From Thiodiazotropha sp040507005 (GTDB taxonomy: Bacteria; Pseudomonadota; Gammaproteobacteria; Chromatiales; Chromatiaceae), in NCBI GenBank assembly GCA_040507005.1, contig JBEVVS010000005.1:1-64000 (forward strand): 64,000 bases of DNA, written 5' to 3'. A program made the position numbers and the translations under genes. Under the pieces are notes generated by a model. It was not told the origin of the DNA. It made no database searches and was given only the letters and a program-made list of their open reading frames with translations. Of the stretch, positions 47,271-55,898 are shown piece by piece (within the stretch, counting starts at the first letter, position 1; each line of letters starts with the position of its first letter).

Positions 47271-48491
47271 GTGGGACCACTGGCAGGTATTAAAGTTATC
47301 GAAATGAAAGGCCTAGGGCCGGGGCCCTATGCGGGAATGATTCTCGCTGATCTCGGCGCAGAAGTGATCGTTGTCGAGCGGGCTTCCAAAGCCAATTCCA
47401 TTGCGCCGCCTTCTGCGATGGACGTTATGTCCCGTGGAAAAAAGAGTATCGCGCTCAACCTGAAAAGTAGTGAAGGTCTCGAAACCCTGCTCAAACTTAT
47501 AGAAAATACAGATGTCCTTATCGAGGGCTATCGACCCGGTGTGACCGAGCGTTTGGGATTCGGTCCGGATACATGTCTGGAACGCAATCCGCGGATTATA
47601 TATGGGAGAATCACCGGCTGGGGGCAAACCGGACCTCTGGCCCATTCGGCCGGGCATGACATAAACTACATTTCCCTCACCGGCGTCGCCGCCGCGATCG
47701 GCACAACCGATAAACCAGTGCCACCGCTTAATTTGGTGGGGGATTTTGCCGGCGGTAGTCTATTCCTTGTTATCGGTATTTTGTCAGCACTGTTGGAGAC
47801 AAACGCTTCCGGTCGTGGACAAGTGATCGACGCAGCCATTACCGACGGTTCTGCACACTTGTTGAGTATGTTTTATACCCTGAGCAAGCTGAGGGGATGG
47901 AACACATCCAGAGAACGAAATTTATTGGACGGTGGTGTTCCATACTATGGCGCCTACGAGACAGCGGACAAAAAGTTTGTCTCGGTCGGTTCTATCGAGC
48001 CGCAGTTCTTTGCCCAGTTGATCGAGAAAACCGGTATGTGCAAAAGCTTTATACAGGACCAGAACAACCCGCAAAGATGGCCTGAAATGAGAGCTGCTTT
48101 TGTCGATACCTTTCAGTCTAAAACCCGGGATGAATGGGTGGAAATCTTTGAGGGCAGTGACGCCTGTGTTGCAGGGATTTTGGATTACGAAGAGGCTATA
48201 CAACATCCGCATAACAAGGCTCGGGGTACCCATATTTCCGTGGCAGGTATCCAGCAGCCCGCTCCCGTGCCCAGATTCAGCAGATCGGCATGCGCTGAAC
48301 CGGAACCACCTCACGCAGAAGGCGCTGATACAAAAGCAGTACTGGCTGACTGGGGTCTGTCGGAAAATCATATTGAAGAACTCGATAAAGCAGGTGTACT
48401 AGGGTCTGTTAACACTAATCCAATCGGCCCTGTTGTGCCTGAAAAAGAGCCAATCAAGGCGCGAGGAGAGAGGTTTGGTGATTCCAAATGA
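47271..48491 (+). CDS. Alpha-methylacyl-CoA racemase (CoA-transferase family III), 3' end replaced by a repeat
   Basis: 406 residues. The start is GTG at 47271 with GAGGAA upstream (MGPLAGIKVIEMKGLGPGPY). Racemase hallmarks are GPYAGMILADLGAEVIVVE, the catalytic His region HSAGHDINYISLTG (near residue 130) and the Asp region NLVGDFAGGSLFLV (near 158). Racemases convert (2R)- to (2S)-methylacyl-CoA so that branched or sterol side chains can enter beta-oxidation. The last 30 or so residues (from GSVNTNPIGPV) are encoded by an inverted-repeat element at 48401-48668, so the native C-terminus has been replaced, leaving the catalytic part intact. Confidence 0.92.
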   Translation: MGPLAGIKVIEMKGLGPGPYAGMILADLGAEVIVVERASKANSIAPPSAMDVMSRGKKSIALNLKSSEGLETLLKLIENTDVLIEGYRPGVTERLGFGPDTCLERNPRIIYGRITGWGQTGPLAHSAGHDINYISLTGVAAAIGTTDKPVPPLNLVGDFAGGSLFLVIGILSALLETNASGRGQVIDAAITDGSAHLLSMFYTLSKLRGWNTSRERNLLDGGVPYYGAYETADKKFVSVGSIEPQFFAQLIEKTGMCKSFIQDQNNPQRWPEMRAAFVDTFQSKTRDEWVEIFEGSDACVAGILDYEEAIQHPHNKARGTHISVAGIQQPAPVPRFSRSACAEPEPPHAEGADTKAVLADWGLSENHIEELDKAGVLGSVNTNPIGPVVPEKEPIKARGERFGDSK

Positions 48492-48668
48492 ACGACGAGC
48501 AACGCCGAGTGGCGCTTTTTCAGGCGCAACCCAGAGGGCTGGGGCTATTTTTCCGCCCAGCGGCGTTATCACTCGCTCATGTAGAACAACTACACGACGC
48601 TCATTCTGTCTTGCTGGATGAAAAAATAGTCCCAGCATGGCCGATTGGATTAGTGTTAACAGGCCCTA
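48401..48668. repeat. MITE-like inverted-repeat element
   Basis: A 268-bp element with 28-30-bp inverted ends. The left end AGGGTCTGTTAACACTAATC (48401-48420), continuing CAATCGGC, matches the reverse complement of 48640-48668 with one mismatch. The interior has no transposase frame but includes ATTCCAAATGAACGACG (48481-48497), also found at 60191-60207. The element supplies the last 30 racemase codons and an open frame that runs into the next gene. Solo ends lie at 37708-37739 and 49629-49642. Confidence 0.88.
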
Positions 48669-48694
48669 ACCTGATTCGCAGAGAGAAATCAACT

Positions 48695-49477
48695 ATGAGT
48701 AAATTTGAAACTATTACCTATGTTGTTGAAAACCGGGTGGCGACGATCAGCCTGAACCGTCCAAAAACCGTCAATGCCATCAGTCAGCGCATGCGGCAAG
48801 AGCTAAAACTGGCCATCGATGATGCAGAAGAAAAAGACGATATACGTGTAGTTGTACTCCGATCAGAAGGGAAGGGATTTTCATCAGGTACAGACCTCAC
48901 AGAGGGCCTGGCGGGTTACAAGACCATCGATGACCAGATTCAGACCGAATACAAGCCACTGCTAATTGGGATAGCTGAGTCCACTAAAGTTTATATCTCG
49001 AGTATCCACGGTGCTTGTGCTGGTATTGGTGCGTCTCTGGCGTTGACCTGCGATTTGAGTATCATGTCTGAAGACGCATTCTTGTACATCCCTTTCGCCG
49101 CTCTCTCACTCGTTCCCGACGGTGGCATGTCATACCATTTGGTCAAGGCGATGGGTTACAAACAGGCTTATCAGCTTATTACCGAGTCAGGGCGATTAAG
49201 CGCGGATGAGTGTCTGCAGTACGGTCTGATTAACAAAGTGGTTTCAGGAGAATCACTGGTGGAGAGGACTCAAGCCTGGGCGGAAAAGTTGTCCGCGGGC
49301 GCTCCTTTAGCGCAAAAGTTCGGTAAGCAAATCATGCGTCAAGTGGGCGGCTCTTCCCATGAGAATATATTTGATATGGAATCAAAGCTGCAAAATCACT
49401 GCACTAGCAGTCAGGACTTTGCTGATGCCAGTAGAGCTTTTTTTGAGAAAAGAACACCTGTATTTACTGGTAAATAA
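48695..49477 (+). CDS. Enoyl-CoA hydratase/isomerase, PaaG-like active site
   Basis: Crotonase-fold protein, 260 residues from the ATG at 48695 (MSKFETITYVVENRVATISL), with GAGAGAAA upstream. An open frame extends 69 codons farther back into the repeat element but is element-derived and not native. The oxyanion-hole regions are GKGFSSGTDLTEG and IHGACAGIGASLALTCDLS. The catalytic position reads ALSLVPDGGMSYHLV, with Asp where hydratases usually have Glu, as in PaaG-type isomerases. It may shift a double bond rather than add water. Last gene of the thiolase operon. Confidence 0.88.
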   Translation: MSKFETITYVVENRVATISLNRPKTVNAISQRMRQELKLAIDDAEEKDDIRVVVLRSEGKGFSSGTDLTEGLAGYKTIDDQIQTEYKPLLIGIAESTKVYISSIHGACAGIGASLALTCDLSIMSEDAFLYIPFAALSLVPDGGMSYHLVKAMGYKQAYQLITESGRLSADECLQYGLINKVVSGESLVERTQAWAEKLSAGAPLAQKFGKQIMRQVGGSSHENIFDMESKLQNHCTSSQDFADASRAFFEKRTPVFTGK

Positions 49478-49627
49478 GATTTTATTGACAGCGATATCCT
49501 TAGTCACCGGGTAAATTTCTTTGAGTGGTAGCCTAGGTCGATTTTTTACATGGTCATCTGTTGGGTTCAACTACGCTAACAATACACTCTCGATCAGTGC
49601 AGACCTGGTATGTATCGATAATCCCAT

Positions 49628-49885
49628 CTAGGGCCTGTTAACCAAGGTCTTCACATCCAACTGTTCGGTTTCCGTAAGGCGTTTGTATAGAGGGATATCG
49701 AGTCGATCATTGGTACCACCCACCGTGCCTTGCCAGTGGTGTTCGGCCCCATCGGCCCAACGAGTGGCGGGAAAACTTATGTGAGAGCCAGCTGGATGAC
49801 CGTAGCTACAGACGGAAAGCTCCTCCAGATTTATATTGTTATCCCATAACTTTATTTGAATTGTATATAAAATAAAAATTCGCAA
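49628..49885 (-). pseudogene. Orphan coding remnant of unknown family, cut by a repeat end
   Basis: An open stretch of 85 codons whose protein text looks gene-like in part (SVCSYGHPAGSHISFPATRW, EHHWQGTVGGTNDRLDIP), but I cannot assign a family. Its stop codon lies inside TAGGGCCTGTTAAC (49629-49642), a partial copy of the MITE-like end, so the 3' side appears to have been cut off by that element. The start side overlaps a candidate operator. It sits in the 462-bp gap 49478-49939, whose other sequence shows nothing recognisable. Either a decayed gene fragment or a chance frame. Confidence 0.3.
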
Positions 49886-49898
49886 AATACTCGCATTT
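49877..49898. promoter_or_regulatory. Candidate TetR operator, copy 1
   Basis: The reverse complement of 49877-49898 reads AAATGCGAGTATTTTGCGAATT. It matches 53262-53283 at 18 of 22 bases, the differences being one transition and a central TTT/AAA swap. TGCGA words recur 11 bp apart. It lies about 42 bp upstream of the TetR start, and its partner lies upstream of the flavin hydroxylase, so both may be sites of that TetR protein. Confidence 0.55.
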
Positions 49899-49939
49899 GG
49901 TCTAACTTTTGGTGATCGAGCTTATGAGTAGAAAACGTT

Positions 49940-50572
49940 ATGAAAGAACGGTATCCGTTGCGTAAAGAACCGCAGCAGAAACGCTCTAAGAGACTGTATG
50001 AAAGGATTCTACAAGCAGCAGAAGAGGTGTTGATTCGGTTGGGATACGGGGCATTTACAAGTAATACCGTGGCGGAAGAGGCGGGAATCAGTATCGGGTC
50101 GGTTTATCAGTACTTCCCGGATAAGAAGACGATCGTCATCCACATGCTTGATAGTAAGATTACGGCGGTACACGCAGGTATTCGAGCTGAGTTGGAAAAG
50201 ATCGACACCTCCCTGACACTACTGGAGTTTACATCTCGTGCCATGGAAATCGGTCTGCTCGCCTGGGAGAGAGAACCCGTATTTTCCACCTTATCGAAAC
50301 TGTCCGAGTTCGATATCTCTCATGATATCGAGTTGTGGGTAGAGGAATTCATCAGTATTTTCATCATCGAGTATAATGTAGAGCAACGACAACCTAGCCC
50401 GCTGGCGTTGAGACTCATTTGCGAAAGTATCGCCCATATTGTTGTAAAGCACGCCATTGAGGGAAAGAGTGAAATTCCAAAAACCATCCTGGCACGGTTG
50501 GCGGCAGACATGATAACCCGCTTTCTTTTCGAAACCCCGGACAAATCAGTCGCGGCCTTAACGAAACCTTAA
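49940..50572 (+). CDS. TetR/AcrR-family transcriptional regulator
   Basis: 210 residues. The N-terminal HTH domain is in RLYERILQAAEEVLIRLGYG followed by TSNTVAEEAGISIGSVYQYF and PDKKTIVIHML. The C-terminal ligand domain is helical and not assignable. ATG at 49940. A 22-bp motif just upstream recurs before the flavin hydroxylase gene at 53343, suggesting autoregulation and control of that gene. Neighbour of a FAH-family hydrolase on the other strand. Confidence 0.9.
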   Translation: MKERYPLRKEPQQKRSKRLYERILQAAEEVLIRLGYGAFTSNTVAEEAGISIGSVYQYFPDKKTIVIHMLDSKITAVHAGIRAELEKIDTSLTLLEFTSRAMEIGLLAWEREPVFSTLSKLSEFDISHDIELWVEEFISIFIIEYNVEQRQPSPLALRLICESIAHIVVKHAIEGKSEIPKTILARLAADMITRFLFETPDKSVAALTKP

Positions 50573-50616
50573 GCTTACACCCTAAAATTGGGGTTCTCTT
50601 TATACAAGCCGCATTT

Positions 50617-51477
50617 TCATTTAAGTGTGAATTTGTTTTGAAGTCTACCCAGTGATTCTATTCTGGATGTTAGTGTCTCACCTGATTGAATAAATCGCTG
50701 CGGGTTGCGTGACAGACCTACACCTTCTGGTGTTCCTGTGAAGATGATATCGCCCGGATAGAGTTCGCATATCGATGAGAGGTAGGCGACCTGAGCGGAA
50801 AGGTTGAATATCATCATTGAGGTCCGTTCCTGCTGTACGATATCGCCATCCAGGTCACAGCTGATAGACAGGTCTTCCGGATCTTCGAGCTCACAGGAAG
50901 TGGTCAGCCACGGGCCCAGGGGGGCAAACCCTTTGTGGCTTTTGGCCATACTGAATTGGGCGGGTCTATTCTCAAGCTGGTGAGTTCTTTCCGAGATATC
51001 CTGCCCGACACAATAGGCGCAGATATGCTCCTTTGCATTTTCTTTAGGGATATTACGTCCACCCTTGCCGATAACGGCCACCATCTCCACCTCCCAATCC
51101 ACATTCCCAGGTGGTAATTCGATGATTGCGCCAGGGCCGGTAAGGGCGGAAGCAAACTTGGTAAAAATCATAGGCGAGGAGGGCACTGCCATATTCACTT
51201 CGTCGGCATGAGACTTGTAATTGAGCCCGATTGCGAAGATTTGCCGAGGGCGAGTCAATGGAGAGTCGAGCTGCGACAGGTCTGCTTCAAGATCGTCCTG
51301 GGTGAGAGTGGTGGTTACTGCAGGTTGGCTGGTATCATACCACTCCTTGAGATTATCCAGCACAGGGATCAGTTCATCTGTCACGGAAGAAAACTTGCCC
51401 CCTGACACCAGATTAATGTCGATAAGGCCCGAGTCTGTCACGATAAAGGCTCGGCCTTTGATGTTAGCTATTTTCAT
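50617..51477 (-). CDS. Fumarylacetoacetate hydrolase family protein
   Basis: 286 residues of the FAH fold. The metal-binding acidic residues are in GNVDWEVEMVAVIGKGGRNI (two Glu) and VGQDISERTHQLEN (Asp). The substrate loop is IFAIGLNYKSHADEVNM, and the end of the domain is YPGDIIFTGTPEGVGLSRNP. The family includes hydrolases, decarboxylases, isomerases and 2-hydroxypentadienoate hydratases; the motif pattern is nearest to the FAHD1/HpcE group. Here it may process a diketo or hydroxydienoate product of the pathway, but the exact reaction is not readable. Convergent with the TetR gene. Confidence 0.88.
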   Translation of the reverse strand: MKIANIKGRAFIVTDSGLIDINLVSGGKFSSVTDELIPVLDNLKEWYDTSQPAVTTTLTQDDLEADLSQLDSPLTRPRQIFAIGLNYKSHADEVNMAVPSSPMIFTKFASALTGPGAIIELPPGNVDWEVEMVAVIGKGGRNIPKENAKEHICAYCVGQDISERTHQLENRPAQFSMAKSHKGFAPLGPWLTTSCELEDPEDLSISCDLDGDIVQQERTSMMIFNLSAQVAYLSSICELYPGDIIFTGTPEGVGLSRNPQRFIQSGETLTSRIESLGRLQNKFTLK

Positions 51478-51740
51478 TGCTCTTGAAGTCTCCTATGGAG
51501 TCAGTGCCGAATCCTGCAGCACATTCACTGCAATAAGAACGTCACTGGCAGATTTCACTGCCAACTTCAAATACCATGGCAATACGATCTCTGCAACCAA
51601 GTCAAGTAATACGGGCGATAAGAGAGTCCAGGGTTTATATTCTTACTTTGGTTTATAGAAAGGCTAACACTAAGGTCTGAATTATTCGGCTTAATCCAAG
51701 ACAGGAATAAGTGATTTTAAGACTCATTTTCAGTCCTTGA

Positions 51741-52321
51741 CTATTCAAACATTGCACTTACCCGCGACTGAAGAATTTTCCTCGCCTCACTGACCCTTCT
51801 GTTCAACAGCTCCTGACAGGTGGGTATATCGTCGATCAACCCGATCACCGGACCAATGGTCCAGATGCCATCATCCAAATCACCGGCTTCAATACAGCGA
51901 TCGCGTCCCCTGGCGCCGGAAACGAGTGGTTGAATATCCGCAAAGTCTGTCTCACCGGGGCGGGCTTCGATTTCCAGTACTTGCTTGGCGATGGCGTTTT
52001 TAAACACGCGCACGGTGTTGATCAAGCTGCGGAACATAAGCGTGGTTGGCGTTCGTCGGCCTCGGCCATGGCCTGTTTCATATTGTTGTGCACGGGTGCT
52101 TCCGTCGTGGCTACAAAGCGGCAGCCCATATTGATCCCATCGGCACCGAGCGCAAGTGCGGCCGCCATTTGTGATCCGGTACCGATACCTCCCGCGGTAA
52201 GCATTGGAATGGTTGACTTTTTAGCCGCCGCCGGCAGCAATATCAGGTTTGGTATGTCATCTTCACCGGGATGACCGGCGCAATCAAGCCGTCCATTAAA
52301 AAATGGTGGATACACTATCAA
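51741..52321 (-). pseudogene. Truncated, frameshifted nitronate monooxygenase remnant
   Basis: C-terminal half of a nitronate monooxygenase/2-nitropropane dioxygenase-like flavoprotein. The first piece (52321 to about 52045) has GHPGEDDIPNLILLPAAA and AGGIGTGSQMAAALALGADG, which bind FMN phosphate. After EADERQP the frame breaks, and the match continues one frame over from about 52037 (MFRSLINTVRVFKNAIAKQV) to the stop at 51741. The N-terminal roughly 180 residues are absent; upstream sequence is unrelated. One indel plus 5' truncation make a functional protein very unlikely. Confidence 0.85.
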
Positions 52322-52435
52322 GCAGACAACTGCTGGTGATTTCTTGACACAAGTCGAAGTGCAGTATTGGAGTTTTAGCGAAAGAGTACTAGTGTTGAAT
52401 TGTACTGAATAACGTAAATAGTCAAGGGCAACTCT

Positions 52436-52786
52436 ATGTTAGATTTAATAGCGAAAACAAAATCCTACGCAGCTGTCGTTAACGACAGAAACGTTGCTGA
52501 TGCAACAGAAATGTTTGCCGAAGATATCAAATGCAGTGATCCGCTGGTATCAGATCTAACACCAAAATCCGCGGTTGTCGACTTCTATCGTCAACAATTT
52601 GAATTGCCGATAGAGCGTTTTGAATTTATACCCCGAAATGTTATTCAGCAAGGTAACACAACTGTGATGGAATTCGATATGGTGGTAGAGAACAAAACCC
52701 TGAAAGGTGTTGATGTGATCGAATGGAAAGATGGTTTGATTGTCAATTTACGCGCTTATTTGAATGGAGAGGTGCCAGCGGAATAG
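52436..52786 (+). CDS. Small NTF2/SnoaL-like (ketosteroid-isomerase-fold) protein
   Basis: 116 residues. The N-terminal helix ARNxDA-type pattern (KSYAAVVNDRNVADATEMFA) is followed by a curved sheet with TVMEFDMVVENKTLKGVDVI and EWKDGLIVNLRAYLN, typical of SnoaL-like and steroid delta-isomerase-like domains. An Asp (in CSDPLVSD) occupies the region where isomerases carry an acid, but catalytic assignment is not possible. ATG at 52436. It stands alone between a broken gene and the flavin hydroxylase. Possible roles are an isomerase, cyclase or binding protein. Confidence 0.75.
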   Translation: MLDLIAKTKSYAAVVNDRNVADATEMFAEDIKCSDPLVSDLTPKSAVVDFYRQQFELPIERFEFIPRNVIQQGNTTVMEFDMVVENKTLKGVDVIEWKDGLIVNLRAYLNGEVPAE

Positions 52787-52990
52787 CCTGGATTGCAGCA
52801 GGATATGTAGGCGTTCGAAATGCCAGCTGCTTCGCCGATGGTGTAACTAAAAAACCCAGAATATCAACAGGTAAGAATAGTGAATCACCGAGGCATCTGA
52901 ATTCCGTTCACCGAATCAAGTGGCAACATAATCACCGGCGCGATAATGGTGATACATTTACCATACTTGAAACATAAACAGTCTCCCTTC

Positions 52991-53039
52991 AACGCTCACT
53001 TGCAGTACCAACTGCGGCTCTCGGGCGTTTTTTTTTTTT
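52991..53039 (+). terminator. Candidate rho-independent terminator
   Basis: A nested hairpin: GCAGT (53002-53006) with ACTGC (53011-53015), and the outer arms AACGC with GGGCGTT. It is followed directly by a run of about 12 T residues (53028-53039). It would end the NTF2-like transcript. It lies in a 556-bp gap (52787-53342), whose remaining sequence shows no gene. Confidence 0.6.
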
Positions 53040-53261
53040 GAAGTAGAAGTAATTGCTCTATCACGATTAAAAAATAAATATTATGAACTACTAATAAGGG
53101 TTTGTGATGTTGAGGTAAGCGTTGTGAAGGGTTGGTATGGGCGCTACAGATCGACGCCATATCGAGAACAGCTCTACTTCAAAGCCGACTGATTTTGGCG
53201 CCACAAACCTATGAATTTTCCGCTCATGACCAGGTATTTATTTGACAACTGCCAATCTAAA

Positions 53262-53283
53262 AAACGCGAGTAAAATGCGAATT
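53262..53283. promoter_or_regulatory. Candidate TetR operator, copy 2
   Basis: AAACGCGAGTAAAATGCGAA (53262-53281), continuing TT, matches the reverse complement of 49877-49898 at 18 of 22 bases. It lies about 60 bp upstream of the flavin hydroxylase start, where a repressor would block transcription. TTGACA occurs at 53242-53247, but no -10 at a proper distance stands out. Confidence 0.55.
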
Positions 53284-53342
53284 GATTCATGTTTTAGATC
53301 ATATAGATTGAGCCTCTCACTACAACAAACAGAGGCAAGAAA

Positions 53343-54875
53343 ATGAATGACTACGATTTAATGATCCTGGGCGCGGGGCCCAATGGGCTGACTGTCGCCA
53401 ATGCGATGAGGGATTACGGTTATAAGGTCGCCATATTCGAAAGAGATATTGAACCCTTCCCTGATCCAAGAGCCATGGCGTTCGATGACCAGGCTTTGCG
53501 TATACTGGAACAATGTGGTGTGCTGGAGAATTATAAGGACGAGCTATTGGCAGATGACCAGTTGCGATACATGGACTACAAGAGCAACAAGCCATTGCTC
53601 ACTTTCACGCCAGGAAAGACAAAGTACGGTTACTACCAGTGGATTACTTTTCATCAGGTTGAACTCGAAAAATACCTGCGCAAACAGTTGAGCAATGGTA
53701 ATGGAGTGGATGCCTTCATAGGCTGGGAGGTTGAAGAAATTACCGATGGAACGGAAAGCGTGTCGTTGACAGCAAAGAATCTTGAAACCGGGGAGGTTAA
53801 AACCTTCTCGGCTCCCTATCTGGTCGGTTCGGATGGCGGCCAAAGTATGGTCCGCAGGACAATTGCAAGCGGCCGCATTGATCTGGGCTATTCCGAGGAC
53901 TGGTATGTAACCGACACCTATATTACCGATGAGGAATATTGGGACAACTTCCCCTCCGGTACCCAGTTCTACCCGCACCCGGAACACAGCATTCTCGTGT
54001 ACAAAGGCCTCAAGGGGCATGTACGCTTTGACTTCAAGGCCGGGAAAATGAACATGCAAGAGTTCGAGGTACACGTCAAATCACTTATCTCACGTTGGTA
54101 TGATGTGAGCAAGTTCAATATCACTCGGTTATCTCCATATACTTTTTACGCCGGGACGGCTGACACCTGGCGTAAAGGCAGACTGGTACTTTCCGGGGAT
54201 GCCGCCCACCTGACCCCGCCCTGGGCCGGGCAAGGGCTGAATTCCGGCTTGAGGGACGTGATCAATCTGATTTTTAAACTCGATCTGGTTTTGAAAGGAA
54301 AAGCCAACGAAAGGCTGTTAGAAACATACCAAACCGAGAGGCTGGAACCGGCCAAGGAAAGCATTAGAGGCGCCATTCGTTCGGGCAAGATGGTTGCAAT
54401 CAAGAACCCGCTGCTGATTAAGTTACGCAATTTTTTCTACTACCTATGCAACCGGTCGGAATCGTTGAAGAACTACCTGTTAACAACGGTGGTAATCAAC
54501 CGACCTCCCTATAACGCCGGATTGATTGGAAATCATAAACTATCCGGGAGCCTGAGCATTCAGCCAGAGGTTTCATTGCCTGAAGGCGGCATCCGCTTGA
54601 TGGATCAAGCCATCGGTAATGGTTTTGCACTGCTTAGCCGCAAACCGGTGCCTGATGGCAAATCTAGCCAATTCAGCCAGTCCGTTGGAGGAACCGTCAT
54701 TTATATAGGCAAAGATATCCTGGATTGTGAAGGTAAACTGAACAAATGGTTTAACAATGAAGGGGTTGACTGCGTTCTCCTTCGCCCTGATAAATATGTG
54801 TTTTCAGCAGGTAAGAACCCTTCCCAGGTCCTGGATGAATTCGCAACCGCTTGGGCTCCCTATGCTGCCAATTGA
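53343..54875 (+). CDS. FAD-dependent aromatic hydroxylase, MhpA-like
   Basis: Class A flavoprotein monooxygenase, 510 residues. The FAD dinucleotide fold is DLMILGAGPNGLTVANAMRD (about residues 5-24), the DG motif is YLVGSDGGQSMVRRTIASG (about 160-178), and the second FAD motif is LVLSGDAAHLTPPWAGQGLN (about 281-300). The family hydroxylates phenolic rings with NAD(P)H, as MhpA does for 3-(3-hydroxyphenyl)propionate. C-terminal extension with a degenerate thioredoxin-like domain to about residue 510. A likely target of the TetR regulator at 49940. A phenolic or enol substrate made by the pathway is inferred. Confidence 0.9.
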   Translation: MNDYDLMILGAGPNGLTVANAMRDYGYKVAIFERDIEPFPDPRAMAFDDQALRILEQCGVLENYKDELLADDQLRYMDYKSNKPLLTFTPGKTKYGYYQWITFHQVELEKYLRKQLSNGNGVDAFIGWEVEEITDGTESVSLTAKNLETGEVKTFSAPYLVGSDGGQSMVRRTIASGRIDLGYSEDWYVTDTYITDEEYWDNFPSGTQFYPHPEHSILVYKGLKGHVRFDFKAGKMNMQEFEVHVKSLISRWYDVSKFNITRLSPYTFYAGTADTWRKGRLVLSGDAAHLTPPWAGQGLNSGLRDVINLIFKLDLVLKGKANERLLETYQTERLEPAKESIRGAIRSGKMVAIKNPLLIKLRNFFYYLCNRSESLKNYLLTTVVINRPPYNAGLIGNHKLSGSLSIQPEVSLPEGGIRLMDQAIGNGFALLSRKPVPDGKSSQFSQSVGGTVIYIGKDILDCEGKLNKWFNNEGVDCVLLRPDKYVFSAGKNPSQVLDEFATAWAPYAAN

Positions 54876-54966
54876 AGAACTGATCGAGTTCTGCCGGCCC
54901 AGAAAGGCTGAATTCTATGCACTCATTGAGTTCGGATGATACTAAATCGGAGGAGTATCCTAATTC

Positions 54967-55831
54967 GTGAAATTTGAAACTGTAGTACTCAACATCGAGA
55001 ATCAGATTGCCACAATTACACTAAACAGACCCGAGCATCTCAATGCTGGCAATAGGCAAATGATCGATGATCTGTTGACTGCATTTGATCTCTGCGATGA
55101 GGATGATGAGGTGAAAGCCATCGTGGTTACCGGCGAGGGTAGAGCTTTTTGTGCCGGTGCCGATATATCCGGCGGGTCATCAGGTTTTCTAGATTCTGAG
55201 GCGAGCGAATCTGCCAACACTTCCTCTCTCCCTCCTAGGGATATCGGGGGCCTTATCACACTGCGTATCTATGACCTCAAAAAACCAATCATAGCAGCTA
55301 TCAACGGAGCAGCAGCGGGCATGGGTGTTACCATGACACTACCAATGGACTTTCGTTTAGCTAGTAACACCGCAAAATTAGGTTTTGTATTTGCGAAAAG
55401 AGGCATAGTACCTGAATCCAACTCCAGCTACTTTCTTCAAAAGACAGTCGGCATAACTCAAGCGCTCGACTTGTATGACAGGCCGAATTGTCAGTGCTCA
55501 GGAAGCGCTGGAAAGCGGTTTAGTCAATCAACTCTGCACCCCGGAAAGTTTGCTTCTCGCCGCCTATGAGTTAGCTAAACAGATCATAGAAAACACGGCC
55601 CCAGTGTCAATTGCACTTACCCGGCAACTACTGTGGAAGGGGCTTGGATTGAATCATCCTATGGATGCCCACCTGCTGAAAAGCCATGGTGTCTCCACTC
55701 GCGGCAAAAGTGCGGATGCAGAGGAAGGTACGCAATCATTTCTGGAAAAAAGACCCGCCAGATTTCCGATGACGGTATCTGAAGATATGCCAGCCTTCTA
55801 TCCTTGGTGGCAGAAACGTGAGTATAAATAA
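54967..55831 (+). pseudogene. Enoyl-CoA hydratase with a frameshift
   Basis: Crotonase-fold gene starting at GTG 54967 with CGGAGGAG upstream. The first frame codes for MKFETVVLNIENQIATITLN, GRAFCAGADISGG and AAINGAAAGMGVTMTLPMDF, up to ITQALDLYD. At about 55474-55477 the match jumps one base to a second frame beginning MTGRIVSAQEALESGLVNQL, which runs to the stop at 55831 and finishes the family. One base inserted (or two lost) near TTGTATGACA explains the break. Without correction the protein loses its C-terminal third, although the first frame keeps both active-site loops. A sequencing error cannot be excluded. Confidence 0.85.
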
Positions 55832-55898
55832 GGTGCCGCCATAGCTGTTATCCTTATTAACCCGGTGACCTATCTTTATAATAATCATGCTGTTAGGG

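Noticed and set aside
48488..48694. Upstream in-frame extension of the enoyl-CoA hydratase
   Set aside because: These 69 codons lie in the MITE-like element; the family sequence and a ribosome site start at 48695.
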